Part shown: positions 23,500 through 35,516 of the stretch, one piece after another
How positions within the stretch are numbered: the first letter of the stretch is position 1
Layout: each line of letters starts with the position of its first letter
Source of the DNA: Numida meleagris
Lineage: Eukaryota; Chordata; Aves; Galliformes; Numididae
DNA length: 64,000 nucleotides
Direction: 5' to 3'
Assembly (NCBI RefSeq): GCF_002078875.1
Contig: NC_034412.1
Coordinates: 30,676,335 to 30,740,334 of the forward strand
Notes under the pieces: model-generated
Seen by the model: the letters and a program-made list of their open reading frames with translations, nothing else
Told to the model about the DNA's origin: nothing
Database searches by the model: none
Position numbers and translations under genes: made by a program

Positions 23500-23930
23500 T
23501 GAACATGCTGGAAAGAATTCAGAAAGAAAAGCTACCAAAGAGATTGGAGATTTGTGGGAACAATTAGTGGAAAAAGAATAAATGGTCTGGTTGTACCCTT
23601 TTCATGCAGGCAAAATTGAACAGAAGATCATTTATTTGATTTTGGAGGCAGTGAGGGACAACAGCCAAAAAAGGAGATGTAGTCAGGGAAAAAGTTACTG
23701 AAGGGATATGATAACCATCTCACATGATTGAATACAGAAAAAAAATAAAATGTGGTTCAGAGCAGCATAATGAAAATAAAAAGGATAAGTTCACTGTAGA
23801 AAAATTAACTATAAAAAGAAAAATGATAAATAGCAAAAAAAATAATAATTCCATGACGATAAAATTAATTAGATTGTGGAATGGCATCCCCAGAAAAGCT
23901 AGAGAGAATCTATTGCTGAGATAATTAAAA
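23500..23930 (+). mobile_element. Very old CR1/L3-like LINE remnant
   Basis: Three blocks resemble old CR1/L3 C-terminal coding sequence in order. The first is CTGGAAAGAATTCAGA near 23509-23524, matching the segment coding ERIQ. The second is GAAGGGATATGATAACC near 23700-23716, like the segment coding RGDMI. The third is the stretch reading LIRLWNGIP near 23865-23893, like the CR1 WN-LP motif. The spacing is about right, but the sequence between is A-rich and degraded, and no terminal octamer is seen. The call rests on a handful of weak matches. Confidence 0.45.
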
Positions 23931-26900
23931 GTGTAACTATACCAACTGTTAAACGATGTGAGGCAGAGAAAAGACAGGCATTTGGAAGAATGGAGTAATG
24001 AACCATGGATGTTCTTATCTCTGATCTGTGTGCGCATGTGTGAATAAGGTGATGCTTGAAAAGGATATGTCATGCTCATGGAGTTGTTGCCTGGAAAATG
24101 AAATGTTTGACTTAAAAATACCCCAAAAGTTGAAAGTTAAGACTTCATTCTCATCCTAATTCTGTTACTTCATGTTTTGTTCACATTATAATGTGTTTAA
24201 TGCAATTCAAGTCAGAGTTTCAGTGTACTTTCCAGTAAGAATGCACATTGCATTTGGAAGCACCTCTACAAGCTCATGGTCCCCGACACTTAAGATCTTT
24301 CCCTGCTAAATATTAGGGTACCAACACTGATATGCTCGGACCTGTTTTGCACAAAATTAATTTTGTTGTGTGCAAATCCTACGGCTTACATTTGCAAGTT
24401 GATTTTGCTTGGGAACCTACTATATATTGAGTGGGCATTATTGTTCCTATGCAAGAAGAGAATGTTTCAAGTGTGCTTGCTGTTTCTATGCCTTTTTGAC
24501 AAGCATCCCTCATGATATGACAAATGCACATCTCATTTCTCCACCAGTTACCTTTGGACGTACAGAGGAAGTAAACTACTAATTATACTGTATTATCTTT
24601 CAAAGTTGGTTCAAATTCCCTTGCCATCACTCTTGTAGTCTTAGCAAAGGCTGAGGACTTAACCTGTGCTGAAGAAAAGTACCAAGCCACTGGAAACAGC
24701 GTGTTTAGTTACAACCATACTATGTGGTCTAGTGAGCTTCCACATCAAGATTACTTTCTCTTCCTTACAAGGAATTACAAGTAATCCAAACTTGAAATAC
24801 TTCAGGTGAGAAGTTTGGCTATTATTTTTCCTGTGGTGTGGTTTTTCTCTTTGTTTTAATGTAATATTGATTTTTTTTTTCTATTCACCAAAAACCATTG
24901 CAAAAAGTATACTTCATGACTTGGTTATGAAAGATGTGATATTTACTTTCATTACTCTATGTTGTATTTAGTTCATTATGTGAGCCTTTGACAACTGCTA
25001 GGACTTTTTGGATGTTACCCTTCCTTTTACGTACTGCATTAGAAAGTTCTTCTACCACAGAGTGCAAATTCACTTTTTGGAACAACAAAAGGAATGTTAG
25101 CACCAATAATGAAGTAACAGGTTATTAGATTTGCATACCAACTGATGTGTTTGGGGGATTTATTATTTTGTTACTTCCTCCTCCTTCTTCCTGAAGGTTA
25201 ATGCTCTGGTTAGAAAACTTTATTTACCACTGCTAATATGTCCCATGATTGATTGAGTCACCTTATCAACATTTGATTTGCTTTTTCTTTAGGGTATAGC
25301 TGCCTTTTAGAAATGAGCTATGGGGAAATATCAGAAGAAATAAAGCAAAACTGTATGTTTAACTTCCTGTTTGAGACTGGTTAAAAACTCCCTATTTGTG
25401 TTTTGTCTTTATTACTTCTGTGAGTAACAATGTTGTTTCTATGAGTATCTGTAGTCCAGATTTTCAGCCCGCGACTTGTCTATTACTATTTGAACTCTCA
25501 CTGTTTGTTTGTCTTAATGTCAAAAGTTTGCCACACCCATAAATTTGTCACATGCTAGACAAAAAAATATATATTTTGGCAATGAAACTTAGTTTTGATG
25601 TTTAGAAACAGCTTGCTTTAAAGCTTAATTGCCCCAGCCTGTGAAGAACAACAACTCAGTTTTAATGCTCTGTCATTTTTTTTTATTGGATTATGTTTCA
25701 TTTAGTTTCTCTTTGCACCTTCTGCAGATTAAGCTCTTACCTTTTCTTCACATGAACTCAGTGTGTACTGTGTATGCTATTTTAGTTACATAGTCTTTTA
25801 CAACAGTTTTAAAAATAACTATTAATTTTATAGAAGTTTACCAGTGCCCTTTGAAGGAGGGAAAAAACTCCAACAATCAACCTCCCCTTTCATTACAATA
25901 AGTAGAATTGTGCTCATATCCCAAATAGAAGAGAGGAGAAAAAAACATCTAATCAGCTGCTTTGAAACATATCTGGACTGTGGCTAAACAACTTAGCTGA
26001 AAAATAATGCTTTGATATAATTTTAAAACATCTGATCTAATCAATGTTGATTATTCTTAACCATTCAAAAATAAATAAACTAACATATTTCTTAGTTTCT
26101 GAGTTTCTGTATTGTGCTTGCTCTTTTCAGCAGCTGAATCTTAATATTTATGTTTTTACTATGATTATTCTCATATCCATATTTTCTTACCCATATCAAA
26201 TCAGAGTGTTAAGCACCTACAAGGAACAGCTGTACTCCTTTTTTAAAAACTGGACTCATACCTAGTATTTCAAGTGATGTCAGTATGTGTGGCTTAGTAG
26301 ATTATATTTTTGTTTACTCTTACTGCCATGCTAAGAACATCTGTTATAAATAGTTTGACAAAGAAAATGTCAAGAAGTGAAATACTGTGAGAATTAAAAT
26401 TGACGCTGTCTTTCAGCAATGTTGAGACTGTGAGAACTTGTACAAGGCAGACCTAACTACCCACAGCAGGCAATCTGGTGCCAGCCTGCTGTTAAATAAC
26501 CAACATTTAACAAGGAATAGCGTGTAAATGTACTATGTAGTTTAGAACATTGTGTTAAGCATCATTAAAACTGAATCTCCTTAGAGTCTTATTAAAAAAA
26601 AGTCCTTTCTCTCTGTAATAAAACATTTTCTCTCTGACTCTTTCAATTAAGTCTCTAACAATACAAACAAAATACCTCCTAATTCAGTACCACACTGGAG
26701 AACTACTGTTACTGTCAAGTTAAAAAAGCAGGTGGAAGAAAATAACTATCTTTATAGAACAGTGTATAACCAGTAAATGAGAAACATCAGGTGGCTGTAT
26801 TTCCTTGGTTTTCTCAAGTCCATCAGCCCTGTTAAGATTTATATTTGTAAATATTGCAGTGTCTGTGTTTTACTGACAGTAAAGTAGTAGTAACAGTACT

Positions 26901-29900
26901 TAAGCTGTAATCCCCCTAACTGATAGGCATCAAGGTTTTAGGATTCACAGAAGCCAATATGCTGAGCAAATCCCTGCCTAAGCTGATTGATTAAGTGATG
27001 TTCAATTGCAAACTGATGGTGTGGGGTAGTTTTTAATTTGGAGGGAAGGTGGGAATAAAAGCATGTATGTTTGGACAGTGTGCTAGCATTCTGTTTGGGA
27101 AGAAATGTGTCCTTTCTAACGTTTGGCGCTTCATAAAAATAAATATATTTTTAATACATACTGATAGCACAATATCTGTGCCCATGTGAAGTCCCACAGA
27201 CTTTCTTCTGGTTGGTGAAGCTTACAGCACTGGAACCTTCATGACTGGATACAGTGGTCAAAATGAACTTGCCCAGGGATTAATTATAAGACAAAAGGGA
27301 AATTGAAACAGAAGCACTCAGACACAACTACGACAGACTCTTGAAATACTATGACAGAAACCTAGAAATGATCATTAAATATTAGGTACTATGTATAAAA
27401 CATCTATAGACTTGATTTGGTGTGCCTGAAAAGATGAACATAGTGGACATAAGCAAAGAGGTGTTTTCTTATACTAGAAATGAAAAATATAAGTTTTGAA
27501 TGAGATTAAGCACTGCCGATATAAATGCTTGCAGAATGGAGGGGAAGGTTGTAATATCACGTTCAATCAACAAAATTATGGTTGCTTTTGATTTATTTTG
27601 AATTGCATAGATTGCAAATGATTTTTCTTCTCAAAGCTAGGCAAGCATGGTTACTACTGATATGAGTTTTCGGCTTTTAAAACAGAATACCCCAAAGGAC
27701 AGCTCTGTATATGAACTCCTAAGGATCCATTCAAGATGTTTCTGTGAGATCCAGCCCAGCTGTGGTAGTAACGATGAATAATGAGACTGTTGAAGAAAAT
27801 TAAATGTCAATGAGTTTTAAAATATTTTTGCATTACTGGCCAGTAATGGTGAGGATCACTGAACTTACTAAGCCCTGCTTTTTTGACTGTAAGGATTTCT
27901 GCCTTCCCTACCCGTGATATGATACTTCTGAAGGAGCCCCCTACTGAGTCCATGGTGCCTCTATCATTTGCAAGGTCCTCCGTAAAAAGTCTCCCAAGAT
28001 AGGACCTGTTCTGTTTTAGTCAGGGAATGTTCAGCTTAATGTAATCGACCTTCTAAGTCTTGCCATGCCACATTTGCAGCCTTTTTACATTCTGGGAGAA
28101 AGGACATGTAAAAATGTTAATATATAATGGCACATTTTCTCAAAGTAAGGTATTAAAAGCTCCAAAAAATGGTATTTGATTCAGCATGGAATTTTGTATA
28201 TGCAATGTTTGGCATTTTTACAGCGTAATGGTATTCAATGACACCAAGTTAATACTAAGTTTGGTGCTGCTGTGAGTTGGTGATTGTACTATGTGTGCAT
28301 TTTGATGACTATTCATCTTTGTTATGAAAATAAAGATGCTAAGATAACTTTTTAGAATTTTTAAATGCACATCATTTTCGTTTTAGGCAGTATAGTGTAA
28401 GTTTAATTATTGCTTTGCTGAAGTCTTTGCTTGTGTCTGTTAAAATGCAAATAATATGGAGAGAATGAATGGCATCATATACCCACAACAGATTTCATTG
28501 CAGACTATAGCAAGTGTTTTAGATCATGTTATTAAAAACTGAAAATGTATTGATTTCTTGTGGTCTCAGAAGGGCAATGCATTTTCTCCTGTTCTAGGTA
28601 AAAATAAACCAATACATGAGTGCAATAATGGTGCTATTACTGAGTAGTAGCAGTACGTTTCTTAATGTCTCAGACCTCAATCATGCAATCACTTACTCAC
28701 ATGTTTTACTATAGGCAGTTTCACAGACCCATTATACTCAATTGGATTATTTGTCTCAGAAATGAATTTGCTGAAATCAGACTATGTTCAAGTCACACAT
28801 TCACTTCTAAGTGAACGTGAATTTGCTGTGCATTAAGTAAGCCTAAACTGGAGAAAGATATTTGGAGCCTTTGAGAGCAGTACAAATTACTATACAGTGC
28901 CATATTTCCAGTGAACTTTTGACTGTATTCATTATTAGGTTGATTTATATTTTATCTTTTACGGCAAGATAAGTAACATATTCCAACACTGCCAAGGCTG
29001 GAATAGCATAGGTAAGAGTTGGTAGTTTCTTCTATTAGTCTGCTGTAGCCACATACTTCACTCCTTTCTGTCCTCATTCCCTCCATAAGTGACCTTGTCT
29101 AGTTTTCCTTGTGAAAAGCTGGAGCGTGATGTCTCCTTTGGGATTTTATAATGGAGCAGATAGCATTTCTTTGGCACTAAAGATAAGTCATAAAATGTCT
29201 CTAAGAGAAACTGGAGACAACTGAGATGATTATTTTTATGTCATTTGAAATCTCTCAATGTATGTGGAAAGTGCATATAGAAATAATCTGTTTTCACATT
29301 TAGGACATTTTAGTAAGTTACAGAAAAATAACCTGACTCTTTTTACTGACACATTTTGCATATATCAGAACACTATATGGTTTAGGTAATAAGAGTTATG
29401 TAGGAAGGCTGAAGCTTTGTTTACACCTTTGTATCCAACTTGGATGCATGCACCGAATTACCAAGAAGGATTGCATTGCAGATGTTTTAATGGTTCTTGA
29501 TTTATTAGGAAGTTTTTACCATCATGAAGGCCAGACCCCCATCTACATCTGCTTTTCTTTCTGGAGAACTTGTCTAGAAGCCCCAGGATCAGGAGGTAGA
29601 GAACAGAGAGAGGAGGAATGACTAGCTGCATAAGATGTATTCCTTCTTACTTCAGGCCACGACCAGATAGTCTACTGACTTACAAGGGTTTCTGTTTGAC
29701 TCTAACCTACCAGACTTACTAGAACTTGCCCACTGGGCAAGAATTGGAACCTAAATCCCATACCATAGCTCTGGATGCCAGATGGCATTTTGCCAATGTT
29801 ATTACATGAGGAAAAAAAAAATCACCTTTAGATTCCAGAGCTGTCAGAAAAAGCTGTGCCTCTCAGCATGAAAGTCAGCTGGCGAGACAGATTTGTACTC

Positions 29901-30145
29901 CCTACTCAGAAGTCTTGAACATAATAAATATGTGTTCTGTGCTCAGGCAATGGAAAGGAGATGACCTTCTCCACTCAGATGTAGGAGGAAAAGGCACAAA
30001 GGGGAAAGAAGGGAAAGAGTTTGTCATACTGAGCATTCCCTTACCTGCTTTCAGCTAAGAGATCTTTGTGGCTCCACTGCTGCCCCTGTAGTTCAAAACT
30101 GTCACAGCTGCACCACAGCTAGTGAACTGACTACAGAGGAAATTC
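23931..30145. other. AT-rich single-copy sequence
   Basis: No gene or mobile element is recognised over about 6 kb. The one short open frame noted (26044-26265) is hydrophobic by base composition and has no motif. Confidence 0.5.
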
Positions 30146-30180
30146 ATATATATACACGTATATATATGGATATATACATA
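30146..30180. repeat. AT-rich (TA)n-like low-complexity run
   Basis: Interrupted alternating T and A with a few C and G (TATATACACGTATATATATG and following). Confidence 0.85.
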
Positions 30181-32366
30181 TTTCAAGTAGACTTGTATCT
30201 GAAAAGATGACATAAGAACAAATGTGCTTTTGAGACATGAACAGTCTTAGCATAGCTTTTGGTTGTCTGCATGATTCGCAAAAATTAAGGTATAGCTTAA
30301 TTTTTTTGCAGATAGAACAGAGATAAACTAAAATAGTATCAGTCCTGGATATCCACTTGTTCTTCCAGAGCCTCCTCCATCCATAAGTAGAGGTATAATA
30401 GGTGTAAAAATAATCTGGACAGTTAATGTGACATCTTTGGTTGAGTTTTTGCATGTCTGTGTTCATTAATGATTCTAAGTCCTGACACAGATGTCATTAA
30501 CAACTACCTAAGATTGCACCTGTTTTTCTAATCCTGATGAGTAGTGATGGACAAGTAGGAGCGTGCATATGTCTCACATTATTCCAGTTCTCTCGCCTGC
30601 AGGAAATAGTCTGAGCTGTTAACAATGAGTTAATGCAGAAGTGACATTCAGGGCCTATATTTACTGAATTTTGTTTTCAGGTATTTTCAGTCCTGAATTT
30701 ACAGTGTATTATGCTGATGATCAGAATGTTGACAATTAAAATGCCTTAAAATAGAAATAAACTACAGTCACTAAAAATACCCCCTGAAGGTAAAGATACA
30801 TGTCCTTAATTAAAATTTCCAGATGAATGGATGATGTTTTAGACTGACAAAATTTTTTTAAAATCCCATTTATTAAATACATGTTAGGTTATTTAGGTAT
30901 GTCAGAGATTAGAATCATAAAACATCTTACAGGAAATGTGTTTTAAGGGATTCTTTCACTGTTAATAATAATAAAATGGTATCTTTCACTTAATAAATCT
31001 AAGACCCCAATTCCTCAAACTGATCTGTGTATTTGGACTTTTATGTCCTGTTAAGGTTCATAGATGCTATGCTCAGATTTAAGGTTATGCATATATAATT
31101 TGGAAGAAAGTACATAATTTAGATCAGTAATATACAGTAGCGCATATTTCAGATGAGGTGTGGTATGAGCTATAAAAATGATTTCTGGAAAAATGTATGG
31201 GAAAAAAGTGATCATAAAAAATATGGAAGGGCTTTCAAAACTCTCAGAACCTTGAATTTCCAATAAGTTTTTTAGTTGCTTAATAAATTATTACTATTGG
31301 TAATGTATATATCAGAAACAGGAATGTACGTTTGGGTACTGCCATGAAGGCTTTGGAATGCGGTACTAACATCCACAGTGGGTCTCCTAAAAATGTGGAA
31401 CAAAGTAAAAAACAGGCTGACAAACCAAATATGATATATAGGTGCTAGAGTGACAGCATACTAATGGACTGTAGGGAAATAAATAATACTAGATAATTAG
31501 CAGATTGATTTCATTACCAGGTTTGCAAAAGAGCTGCAGAAAGATCTTAAATATTCCACTTGCATAGCTTCTATCTTTCACATGGAGTGTAACAACATCA
31601 GTCAAAAAGAGGTTTTTGTGAATGTTAAGTGGTGACAGCTCCAGGTCAAGACTCTCAGTAGGACCCACAAATCCTTCTGAGATGTGCTCTCTAGATGTCT
31701 ATCTATTGATTGACTGAGGACATTGCAGAAGTGTCCCTCCTCTGCTGCATCTGCCAGATGTTCAACAAAAAACTAAGATACAGTAAATCTTGACAGAAGA
31801 TTCCTTATGAGCTCCTTACCAACACAGTAGCTGTTCATATCCAATGCCAAAAACTTCCCTTAATTGAATTATTTTGTGCATAAATATACCTTATTTTCAT
31901 GGAAACAATGCTCATTTCATAGGTATCTATTTAAGTGCACTAGTGTAGCTAAGGAACATGTTTGTGCAGGGAATGCCTCAGTTGTCCTCACTTACTGAGC
32001 TTTGGTTTGTGTTATGCTTCAGGGTATGAGAACTGGCCTTCTTTTAGATAAATCTCAACTGAAAGACATTGCAACAACAGATCAGTTAAAAAGAACTTTT
32101 TAAAAAAATGTCTCTGAAGACAAGGAAAATAACGGATAATTTTATAACCATAACATTTAAGGAAAGACTAAATTTCTGTCAAAAAGACCATCCAAATAAG
32201 GGGTGTTGGGAAACATTGCATGCCTGGTAGCGTGTAGCTGACTTTTCTCAAAGATTTACGGTATGACCTTAGATAAGAAGTAAGCTGTGTATGTGTGGAA
32301 TTTAGTGCTTGTAGTGCTTTAATTAACAGCAGGTGCTGTGCTCAAAAATAGCCTGGGAAATGATAT
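30181..32366. other. AT-rich single-copy sequence
   Basis: No gene or mobile element is recognised. The part just before 32367 may be the integration flank of the LTR-like unit that follows. Confidence 0.5.
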
Positions 32367-32463
32367 TGTTTTGAGACACTTCGTTGTGAGACACTTTTGA
32401 TGTTTGTGGGACACCTCTCTTGTTCTGATATTTGTGGGGCACCTGTCTTGTAAACAAGTGTGC

Positions 32464-32470
32464 TATATAA
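32464..32470 (+). promoter_or_regulatory. TATA box in LTR-like unit
   Basis: TATATAA lies downstream of the U3-like direct repeats and 18 bases before AATAAA. This arrangement is expected for LTR-driven Pol II transcription. Confidence 0.6.
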
Positions 32471-32487
32471 GAGAGGGCTGCTGTCCT

Positions 32488-32493
32488 AATAAA
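32488..32493 (+). terminator. Poly(A) signal AATAAA in LTR-like unit
   Basis: A canonical AATAAA follows the TATA box closely and is followed by GC-rich U5-like sequence. It is a polyadenylation signal rather than a bacterial-type terminator. Confidence 0.55.
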
Positions 32494-32606
32494 ATGGAGC
32501 TGTTTGAACTCACACTGAGTTGCTGCTCCCCACGCGGGCGGGCAGGGGTTTGTCTTTTCCCTTTGCCGACTGTCGGGGTGGCCCTGCGTCCAAGTGTTTT
32601 CCTACA

Positions 32607-35247
32607 AAGGGGAATGCTGAAACCATGAACTGTGTGTAACACTGAAAGTGATGGGCTTTATTTTGGATTTTTTTTTTAACTTTTATTAATGTTTCAGGAA
32701 CATGAATTAAACCGAGAATAGAAATAGAACCTTTGTATGTTTGTAAGATGAGACACACATGTTATCAACCACAGTCATTCACATGGCAGAAGGACTTGTC
32801 ACTAAACTTTCCTGAGGATTATAATCTTCTAGAAATGCATGGTTACGTAGCTTAAGTATACTGGAATAGCTGAGTCACCTGATAATGCCTTTTTGAATCT
32901 GTTTTTAGAATGTAATATTTTAGTACTGGTTAATGGAACACTAAATCTTAGGCAGTAAATAAAAAAGCTGACCAATAAGGTAGTATCTTCTAGAATTACT
33001 GATTGAAACAAATTTTCACCAAATGTAGTGAATACAAGTGAAGTGTTGTCTTCCCTGGAGAGAGAAAATTATGGTCTTTGTTTAAAAAAAAAAAAAAAAA
33101 AGCAGACATTTTCTTTTACAGCAATTAGTGATGATGCAGGGAGTGAACTGCTAAGTATTCATGACTAATCTGGATAGACAGGGCTGTCCCTTGCTAATCA
33201 CAATGAATATTGGCCTGTCCATAAAGAGCAAGGAGTGATAATATCAAAGAGAACAGTCAGCTATTACCAGGGCAAACTTTTGGTCATGAGCTTCTGCAGA
33301 TGATAATTTGAAAAGACAGAGATGAAATTAAAAGCAGTGTTAACTATCCAGGAGGCAGAAAAACTCACAATTCTTTTTTTGCAGTTACTTGTGTATTGAA
33401 CTGCACTGAGACGATCTTTTCCAGTTTTATTACATGCTTTTTCAATGTACAAAATACTTGAAGTATCTTTATATTGTGGCAATGGTATCAATTATCTGGC
33501 TTCAGCAACACATAGAATCACTACACTGAGCATAGATTTTTTTCATACTTGATAGTCGATGCCTTTGGTATAGAAAAAAAACCACTTTTTTTTTGCTGGG
33601 CTGTGACTTAGGAGTGGTTATGCTTTTCAAAGGCAGTATTTTGAATGTACTGACTTCTTTTTTCAGTAACTCAGTGAAATCCTTTGCCCTTCTACTCTCA
33701 GCAGAATTTATCAAACATGCCATGTAAAGGAAGATGGGTGTCCACTGATGAGGGTTAATGCGTCTGTTATCTCCACCCTGTCTCCTTTTCAGACTGTTAC
33801 TAAAGAAAGTAGAGCAGTTGGTCTCTATATCACCCCGTCAAAGTCTGCAGAAATGTTGCTAGTTTGCCAATCATATTTTCAGAAAAGTTTTACAAACTCT
33901 TCATTTCTGTGACACAAAAACCCATTCTGAAACTGTGGAAACTTTCGAGCACTTATTACTGTTATCAGGTTATAAGGTTGTGGACATTGTAAGACTAAAG
34001 AAAACATCTTGATCTTTGCACAAGTTCTCAGGGATCCATTCAGGCTTAGGGAAGTAATTACCTGTTTTCTCTGAGGGGAAATCCTTACAGGTACAAATTC
34101 TTGGAACAAAGACTGCAAATCTACATTTGCAGTCCTTATGGTTCCCTACAGATTCTCATGTAGATGTACTAAACTTGCCTTGGAAAAAAAAAAAATAGCT
34201 TGGGGCTTTTTGCCACTGTAGACAGCTACCAGTCTGACCCTGTGCACTAGGCATTGCCTCCTGCGCTGAGCTTTGCACTACCAGCACAGTCACTGCTAGC
34301 AGAACCTCAGCTAGCTTGTGTATAGCTGGTTTAGGCGTGTTTGTAGGATGACTGCAGGGTGAATGAATCTTAAGGAGCAGCCAGTCTCCTAGCAGCAAAT
34401 ATGAGTCCAAGGAGGAGCTTTCAATAGGTTAGAAGGCTTTATATATTATTAGATGTTGGTTTCTGTTATTGAGTATCATTTTCCACAAACATTAGATCAC
34501 CAAATTTAGGAGCAGGAGGAGTAAAAGATTTAGTTTCAAGCTCTTTGAAATGATCCATTTGAGGGTCAGGTAGAGGGATGGAAGAAGACTGTACAGGTGT
34601 GGGAGGAAAGAAGGACCCGATGAGAGAGAGGGCTGAATCATCATACTCTGCTGCTTCTGAGAGTCTGTTTCATTCATTGCAATGTTTCTAATAGCTCATC
34701 TATTGTAAATGTCTTATTTCCACATTTACTTCTCGTGTTCAAGGCAAATATATATCCCAGTTGGTTAGCGTGTTTGGCTCTCTCATAAGCTTAGGAAAGT
34801 GGTAAAATTTTCAAATGTTAACCGGTGACTGCAAAATCACAGCTGAAAGTTTACTTCTTACTCACAGTTTTTCTGTGGTGAATAAACTTCAGTAACCTCA
34901 GTCCTTAGTGTCTTTTATAATTTTATTCATTTTAAATACCCAAGCACTTTCATGTGTTGTAAATCACAAAGGTCATTATTTTTTAACAATGTAGCATTTG
35001 CTTTTCTAAATACCGATTTTTGCTGCTGTGAGAAATTTCCCCAAGTGCCTAAAATAGCTCATATTTGACTCTCTTATTAGTGTGAATATGAGAAAAAGTT
35101 GGGGGCAGGAGGCTGGTGGAATTGTCGAAGATTTGCAATGAATAATTCAAGTCACCCAGATTGAGTGCTCTCAGAGAGCACATCACTAACACGGTCCTTT
35201 CCAGACCTCTAATAAAGACAAGTTTCTGTTTTGTTACTGATTTTTAG
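32607..35247. other. AT-rich single-copy sequence
   Basis: No gene is recognised. It includes an 18-base A run at 33084-33101. A slightly GC-richer patch lies at about 34200-34400, with a minus frame of 84 codons and no motif. The end of the interval holds CACTAAC (35184-35190), AATAAA (35211-35216) and a T-rich tract ending in AG at 35246-35247, described with the next feature. Confidence 0.45.
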
Positions 35248-35516
35248 TGGTGACTCGGACATCCCAACCCTCTCTACTGGTCATCTTGTCCATAAAACTG
35301 CCCTGCTCCTTCTTCCTCGGCCTGGTGTTGGCAGGGTTGTTTCTCACACTTTCTCCCCTTTCCCCCTTTGGAGGCATTTTCTCCTGGAGGCGCCGCCATC
35401 TTGGCTGTGGGGCACAGGGGCACGCAGCAGTGGGGTGCTGGAGCTGGCTGAGCTCTGCACAGGGCCTTGCCCCACACCACGCCCCTGGCACGTGCACCCA
35501 ATGCTGACACACACTG
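35248..35516. other. Isolated GC-rich block with exon-like borders, unidentified
   Basis: A sharply GC-rich 269-base block lies in AT-rich DNA and contains several CpGs. Read on the plus strand, it is preceded by a branch-like CACTAAC, a T-rich tract and AG (35246-35247), and followed by CTG|GTGAGT (donor GT at 35517-35518), so it looks like a well-formed internal exon. One plus frame is open across the whole block (35231-35533). Read on the minus strand, it holds ATG in the context AAGATGGCGGCG (start at 35399), opening a 41-codon frame beginning MAAPPGENAS that stops at 35274; it has no domain I know. The same CGCCATCTTG word is a consensus YY1 site, typical of promoters. It could be a noncoding or lineage-specific exon, a promoter/first exon on the minus strand, or a fragment of an unrecognised LTR element. 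No homology is recognised on either strand. Confidence 0.35.
35392..35402. promoter_or_regulatory. YY1-like site (CGCCATCTTG core)
   Basis: GCCGCCATCTTGG matches the YY1 consensus on the plus strand and, on the minus strand, places AAGATGG as a start-codon context. YY1 sites of this form mark many vertebrate promoters near the start of transcription. Binding here is inference. Confidence 0.4.

Larger units (their letters stand above)
32367..32606 (+). mobile_element. Compact retroviral LTR-like unit (probable solo LTR)
   Basis: The order of elements is that of a retroviral LTR. The U3-like part carries two kinds of direct repeat: TGAGACACTT at 32372-32381 and again at 32387-32396, and a 21-base unit at 32403-32423 repeated at 32431-32451 with two mismatches. 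A TATA box TATATAA follows at 32464-32470, a poly(A) signal AATAAA at 32488-32493, and then a GC-rich U5-like part. The unit can be drawn from TGTTTTGAG to CCTACA, giving TG...CA ends. The close spacing of TATA and AATAAA fits a short R region, as in alpharetrovirus-like and some ERVK-like LTRs. The boundaries are uncertain; GGGAA at 32355-32359 and 32610-32614 may be chance. No pol or gag is adjacent. I cannot name the family. Confidence 0.65.

Noticed and set aside
32355..32614. GGGAA repeats as target duplication of the LTR-like unit
   Set aside because: They do not abut the TG and CA ends and are too short to be convincing.
32404..32628. 74-codon plus frame across the LTR-like unit
   Set aside because: Runs through TATA, poly(A) signal and U5-like sequence; no protein features.
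35241..35265. Retroviral primer-binding site (a TGG followed by GTGACTCGGA-like sequence after AATAAA)
   Set aside because: The match to a tRNA 3' end is broken directly after TGG, and no LTR ending in CA precedes it. The splice-acceptor reading fits the bases better.
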